9,384 nucleotides of DNA from the NCBI GenBank assembly GCA_903866485.1, contig CAIPNT010000112.1:1-9384 (forward strand), read 5' to 3'. Origin of the DNA: an uncultured Micrococcales bacterium. GTDB taxonomy: Bacteria > Actinomycetota > Actinomycetes > Actinomycetales > Microbacteriaceae. Under the pieces are notes generated by a model, which ran no database searches, was not told the DNA's origin, and worked only from the letters and a program-made list of their open reading frames with translations. Positions 6,852-9,384 of the stretch are shown one piece after another. How positions within the stretch are numbered: position 1 is the stretch's first letter; every line of letters begins with the position of its first letter. A program made the position numbers and the translations under genes.

Positions 6852-6924
6852 TGCACCCCCTCGGACTTGAACCGAGAACCCACTGATTAAGAGTCAGTTG
6901 CTCTGCCGATTGAGCTAGAGGTGC
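6852..6924 (-). tRNA. tRNA-Lys (anticodon CTT)
   Basis: A 73-nucleotide cloverleaf on the minus strand. The acceptor stem is GCACCTC with GGGGTGC (one T-G pair) and the discriminator is A. The D-arm contains AGCTCAATCGGCAGAGC. The anticodon stem ACTGA/TCAGT encloses the loop CTCTTAA with anticodon CTT at plus-strand 6889-6891. The T-arm is CTCGG-TTCAAGT-CCGAG. CCA is not encoded (the genome reads CGA), as is common in actinobacteria. It reads AAG lysine codons. A terminator follows directly. No integrase gene or duplicated tRNA end was seen, so there is no sign of its use as an attachment site. Confidence 0.97.
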
Positions 6925-6957
6925 GTGCTGCACAGATGCGCAACGAGAGAAAAGCCT

Positions 6958-6963
6958 AGCATA
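6958..6963 (-). promoter_or_regulatory. Candidate -10 element for tRNA-Lys
   Basis: On the minus strand TATGCT matches TAnnnT and would start transcription near 6951, about 27 bases before the mature tRNA 5' end. I find no well-spaced -35. It lies 6 bases from the divergent peroxiredoxin -10, so the two promoters would compete. Confidence 0.3.
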
Positions 6964-6969
6964 TTCGCA

Positions 6970-6975
6970 TAGACT
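6970..6975 (+). promoter_or_regulatory. Candidate -10 element for a leaderless bcp transcript
   Basis: TAGACT fits the TAnnnT consensus and ends 7 bases before the ATG at 6983, so transcription would start at or beside the start codon. No Shine-Dalgarno-like sequence exists upstream of that ATG, which agrees with a leaderless mRNA, a common arrangement in actinobacteria. A -35 element is not evident. Confidence 0.45.
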
Positions 6976-6982
6976 CTTAATC

Positions 6983-7456
6983 ATGTCAGATGCACAAAAA
7001 CTTGCCGTAGGCGACAAGGCTCCAAACTTCGAAATTCTTGACCAAGACGGCAAAGCGGTGACTCTTGAGTCATTCCGCGGCCAAAAAGTTGTGGTTTATT
7101 TCTACCCGGCAGCATCTACTCCAGGTTGCACCAAAGAGGCCTGTGACTTCAACGACAACCTAAACCCGTTTAAGGCCGCCGGCTATACGGTGCTTGGCAT
7201 CTCGCCGGACGAGATCAAGAAGCTGAAAAACTTTCAGGTAACCCAAGACCTCAACTTTCCGCTGCTAAGTGACCCAACACTCGAGGCCCACAAGGCATAC
7301 GGCGCGTTCGGAACCAAAAACCTTTACGGCCGCGTCTATGAGGGTGTTCTTCGCTCAACCTTCACCGTTGACGAGGATGGCATCATCCAGGTTGCGCTTT
7401 ATAACGTGAAGGCCACCGGCCACGTCACCATGCTGCGCAGGTTGCTCGGCATCTAG
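6983..7456 (+). CDS. bcp: Thioredoxin-dependent thiol peroxidase (peroxiredoxin, BCP/PrxQ type)
   Basis: A 157-residue cytosolic peroxiredoxin that reduces hydrogen peroxide and organic hydroperoxides using thioredoxin. The start (KLAVGDKAPNFEILDQDGK, residues 6-24) and the strand VVVYFYP (36-42) are typical. The active-site block TPGCTKEACDF gives the peroxidatic Cys49 with Pro42 and Thr46 as catalytic partners. Cys54 five residues on is the resolving cysteine of the atypical 2-Cys BCP subgroup. The segment LRSTFTVDEDG (122-132) supplies the conserved arginine. The length is normal. The start has no ribosome site but a well-placed -10 element, suggesting a leaderless message. It is divergent from tRNA-Lys and convergent with the next gene, sharing a CTAG that provides both stop codons. 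Confidence 0.96.
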   Translation: MSDAQKLAVGDKAPNFEILDQDGKAVTLESFRGQKVVVYFYPAASTPGCTKEACDFNDNLNPFKAAGYTVLGISPDEIKKLKNFQVTQDLNFPLLSDPTLEAHKAYGAFGTKNLYGRVYEGVLRSTFTVDEDGIIQVALYNVKATGHVTMLRRLLGI

Positions 7457-7860
7457 TCTTCGTCTGGAATCTCGCCCTGGGTTGCGGCAAAAACCGGGCG
7501 GCTAAACAGCAAGGCAATCACCAGCACCGATGGCACAATCAACCCGATGCCGATGGCGAGATTGGCAAACTGCCCGGTAAAACTGCCCCAGGCAACCGCA
7601 AGTTGAACCAGCTGCCAAAACAGCGTCGCATTTCTAGACCAGCGACGACCTTGGCTGAGTGCCCTGAAGGTGACGCCCAACCAGGCCAGCAAAATAAGAC
7701 CGAGTGCGGCTAGGGCCAGCATCGTCGGCAGGCTCTTTACCTCTCCGGCTAGAGTTGCCAACACATAGGTGATGTCAAGGCCAAGCAGCAGCGCCAGTTC
7801 GAGGGCAAAGATCACCAAAATGACCTTTAGGCCAAGCGGTTTTGTTGCTTTGTCTGCCAT
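7453..7860 (-). CDS. Small four-helix integral membrane protein, unknown function
   Basis: A 135-residue protein with four predicted transmembrane helices at about 10-36, 44-68, 78-98 and 100-121, a basic loop RALSQGRRWSRN (66-77) and an acidic C-terminal tail GEIPDED. I recognise no family or catalytic motif. ATG 7860 is chosen because MADKATKPLGLK is a plausible short cytoplasmic N-terminus before the first helix. The frame stays open upstream to about 8211, but that part would overlap whiB1 and reads as unstructured sequence with many Ser, Arg and Thr, so it is probably noncoding. The ribosome site is poor (GGAT about 11 bases upstream), leaving the start less certain. The stop overlaps the bcp stop on the opposite strand by three bases. 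Confidence 0.75.
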   Translation of the reverse strand: MADKATKPLGLKVILVIFALELALLLGLDITYVLATLAGEVKSLPTMLALAALGLILLAWLGVTFRALSQGRRWSRNATLFWQLVQLAVAWGSFTGQFANLAIGIGLIVPSVLVIALLFSRPVFAATQGEIPDED

Positions 7861-7894
7861 TGAATTCACACATCCGTTGCTGGTGGCGCCGATT

Positions 7895-7922
7895 TTGGGT
7901 ATTGCCAAACCGGTCATACTGT
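7895..7922 (+). promoter_or_regulatory. Candidate distal promoter for whiB1
   Basis: TTGGGT (7895-7900) and TACTGT (7917-7922) are separated by 16 bases and match a vegetative-type promoter with a TAnnnT -10. Transcription would begin near 7929, leaving a roughly 140-base leader before the WhiB start. That leader holds a short imperfect repeat at 7957-7968 (ACTCT-TT-AGAGT) and the palindrome at 8009-8024. A nearer promoter cannot be excluded. Confidence 0.3.
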
Positions 7923-8008
7923 GAAACGATTTTCTCAGGAAAGTTCGCGATAAAACACTCTTTAGAGTTAATCGCCCATCAGAAGAAATGTTTTCAGATG
8001 TGTTTCTG

Positions 8009-8024
8009 CGTGCCATTTGGCACG
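8009..8024. promoter_or_regulatory. Perfect 16-bp palindrome upstream of whiB1 (candidate CRP-like operator)
   Basis: CGTGCCA (8009-8015) and TGGCACG (8018-8024) are perfect 7-bp arms around TT, ending 46 bases before the WhiB start codon. The outer CGTG-N8-CACG has the same spacing as the CRP-family site TGTGA-N6-TCACA, although the inner A/T pair is C/G here. Mycobacterial whiB1 is known to be controlled by the CRP homologue Rv3676, so a CRP-type regulator is a reasonable inference. A second short repeat GCGC-AA-GCGC follows at 8026-8035. Confidence 0.5.
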
Positions 8025-8070
8025 GGCGCAAGCGCTCACCGGTTTTCAAGACAAAGGAATAAGAACAGCT

Positions 8071-8325
8071 ATGGATATGCAGTGGTTGAACGAAGCTCGA
8101 TGCCTCACCGAAGACCCAGAGCTTTTCTTCCCTGTGGGCAACACCGGCCCAGCTGTTGACCAGATCGACCAGGCCAAGGCCGTTTGCCGCGAGTGTGGAG
8201 TTTCGACTCACTGCCTCGAGTATGCAATCAAAGAAAACCAGGACACCGGCGTTTGGGGTGGACTAAGCGAAGACGAGCGCAAGTCGCTGAAGCGCAAGTA
8301 TGCACGTGCGCGTCGCGCGAGCTAA
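8071..8325 (+). CDS. whiB1: WhiB-family iron-sulfur transcriptional regulator (WhiB1-like)
   Basis: An 84-residue Wbl protein. Cys11, Cys39, Cys42 and Cys48 (pattern C-X27-C-X2-C-X5-C) ligate the [4Fe-4S] cluster, which is nitric-oxide sensitive in WhiB1. DPELFFPVG (15-23) and GVWGG (60-64) are the family signatures, and the last 15 residues are strongly basic (SLKRKYARARRAS), the DNA-binding tail. WhiB proteins act with the domain 4 region of the primary sigma factor. ATG 8071 is chosen because MDMQWLNEARC matches known WhiB1 starts and AAAGGA lies 12 bases upstream; the open frame extends back to 8017 without family similarity. It is convergent with pdtaS, as Rv3219 and Rv3220c are in Mycobacterium, which supports the WhiB1 assignment. 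A strong terminator follows. Confidence 0.95.
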   Translation: MDMQWLNEARCLTEDPELFFPVGNTGPAVDQIDQAKAVCRECGVSTHCLEYAIKENQDTGVWGGLSEDERKSLKRKYARARRAS

Positions 8326-8338
8326 AGACTTATAAAGA

Positions 8339-8371
8339 AAACCCTCGACCAAATGGTCGGGGGTTTCTTTT
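8339..8371 (+). terminator. Strong intrinsic terminator of whiB1, probably shared with pdtaS
   Basis: The stem ACCCTCGACC (8341-8350) pairs with GGTCGGGGGT (8355-8364) over 10 bp with one G-T, extended by two A-T pairs, around the tetraloop AAAT. On the plus strand TTTCTTTTT follows. On the minus strand the reverse side reads TTTTCTTTATA, so it can also stop transcription of pdtaS, whose stop codon is only about 10 bases away. Confidence 0.92.
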
Positions 8372-8379
8372 TGGCTTGA

Positions 8380-9384
8380 CTATGCCAAGGGGATGGCGAT
8401 TGCAACGCGCGTGCCACCTTCGAGCGGCGATGACCAGTGGATGCTGCCGCGCAACTCACCCTCGATGAGAGTTCGAATAATCTGCGTGCCCAATCCAACG
8501 CCAACCTTGCCGCCTTCCAGCCCCTTGCCGTTGTCAGAAACGGTGATGAGCAGTTGCTTCTGCTTGCGCTCTGCATTGACCGCCACGACGCCGCTGCGCT
8601 CTGCCAGGCCATGCTCAACCGCGTTGGTGACAATCTCGGTGAGGGCAACCGCCAGAGGCGTGGCCAAGTCGCTCTTGAGCTGACCGAATTTGCCATCGAT
8701 TAGGGTCTTCACCGATGTTCCGATGCTGGCCGCAACCTCGGTGGCCAACATCAGCACGCGGTCGAACACCTCGTCGAAGTTGACATCTTGGTTTAGCCCC
8801 TCAGAAAGCGTGTCGTGCACCAGCGCAATGGCCGACACCCTGCGCATCGCCTGGTTAAGTGATTCGCGAGTTTCGTCGCTCTTGCTGCGTCGCGCCTGAA
8901 TTCGCAGCAGGCTGGCCACGGTCTGCAGATTGTTTTTGACCCGGTGGTGAATTTCACGGATGGTGGCATCCTTGGTGATCAGTTCGCGCTCTTGCCGACG
9001 CAGCTCGGTCACGTCTCGACACAAGACGATGGCTCCGGTGCGGTGACCGCCTTCGCGCAACGGATGGCGCGCACGGTTAGGGTCACGTTTGCCGACTCCA
9101 TGTCGGTGCGCCAAGGGGCCCGGCCGGTTAGCACCAGTGGCAGTGACTCATCCACGCTCATTCGGGCCTTCAAAACCGGGGTTGCGGCTTCGGCAAGCAC
9201 CTTGCCCTCGAGCTCGCCCACGATGCCCAGGCGGTTAAAAGCAGACAGGCCGTTCGGGCTAGCAAACGAGACCACGCCCTCTTCATCCAGGCGAAGCAGG
9301 CCGTCGTTGGCGCGCGGGGCTCCTCGACGCGGACCGGTGGGGTTAGAAAAATCTGGATAGGTGCCATCGGCCATCATGTCGAGC
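8380..9384 (-). pseudogene. pdtaS: Sensor histidine kinase PdtaS, 5'-partial and frameshifted
   Basis: A cytosolic two-component kinase that normally phosphorylates the RNA-binding antiterminator PdtaR. Two frames together match PdtaS. The upstream piece (9384 to about 9063, open to 9009) carries YPDFSNPTGPRRGAPR, then a PAS-like segment with LLRLDEEGVVSFASPNGLSA and ending ANVTLTVRAI. The downstream piece (about 9062 to 8380) begins PLREGGHRTGAIVLCRDVTE. It contains the HisKA_2 H-box REIHHRVKNNLQ (histidines near 8944-8949), N-box TEIVTNAVEHG, G1 box DNGKGL and G2 box VGVGLGTQI, ending IPLA. Joining them needs one extra C near 9062-9063 (ATCCG for an expected ATCCCG). The N-terminal GAF-like domain lies beyond the window edge. 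Apart from this indel all kinase motifs are intact, so a sequencing or assembly error is as likely as a true pseudogene. Confidence 0.88.

Noticed and set aside
6852..6924. tRNA-Lys as an integration site for a mobile element carrying the ABC genes
   Set aside because: No integrase, no repeated tRNA 3' segment and no direct-repeat boundary is visible in the window.
8017..8070. Earlier whiB1 start at 8017
   Set aside because: The extension would begin inside the palindrome, adds residues not seen in WhiB1 proteins, and ATG 8071 gives the family's typical start.
7861..8211. Long N-terminal extension of the four-helix membrane protein
   Set aside because: It would run antisense through whiB1 and its upstream region and shows no helix or domain pattern.
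9009..9114. Programmed -1 frameshift joining the two PdtaS pieces
   Set aside because: No slippery X-XXY-YYZ heptamer or obvious stimulatory hairpin lies at the junction; a plain one-base indel explains the data more simply.
1..9384. CRISPR array, insertion sequence or tandem repeats
   Set aside because: No regularly spaced repeats, transposase-like proteins or terminal inverted repeats were found on either strand.

Overview
The window looks like a chromosomal segment of an actinobacterium, probably a streamlined Microbacteriaceae-type genome. A WhiB iron-sulfur regulator lies convergent to a PdtaS-type histidine kinase, a pairing also known from Mycobacterium (whiB1-pdtaS). Coding density is high, several genes overlap at start and stop codons, and one gene appears leaderless. 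This taxonomic reading is inference from gene content; no 16S or other marker is present.

Layout. Positions 1-3682 (+) carry a de novo NAD operon: the 3' end of nadA, then complete nadB and nadC and a NifS/IscS-class cysteine desulfurase, almost without spacing. Aspartate is oxidised by NadB, condensed to quinolinate by NadA (a [4Fe-4S] enzyme) and converted to nicotinate mononucleotide by NadC. The desulfurase plausibly supplies sulfur for the NadA cluster. Positions 3699-4418 hold two small divergent accessory genes: a stand-alone TipAS ligand-binding domain without its usual MerR-type HTH (-), and a DUF1905 protein (+). A 7-bp inverted repeat lies between them.

Positions 4419-6810 (+) are the most unusual part. 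A candidate promoter is followed by a 22-codon hydrophobic small ORF with a strong ribosome binding site. A 15-bp hairpin with a T-rich tail begins at its stop codon, and then come an ABC ATPase and a roughly 12-helix membrane protein overlapping by ATGA. The arrangement resembles a leader-peptide/attenuator-controlled exporter, or a small membrane peptide encoded with a dedicated transporter.

Positions 6816-8325 are housekeeping: a terminator and tRNA-Lys(CTT) on the minus strand, a divergent apparently leaderless bcp-type peroxiredoxin, a convergent four-helix membrane protein of unknown function, and whiB1 (+) behind a roughly 210-bp upstream region with a perfect palindrome. Positions 8339-9384 hold a strong shared terminator and the minus-strand pdtaS gene. 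That gene runs off the window at its 5' end and carries an apparent 1-base deletion between its PAS and kinase parts. No CRISPR array, transposase, integrase or rRNA was seen.
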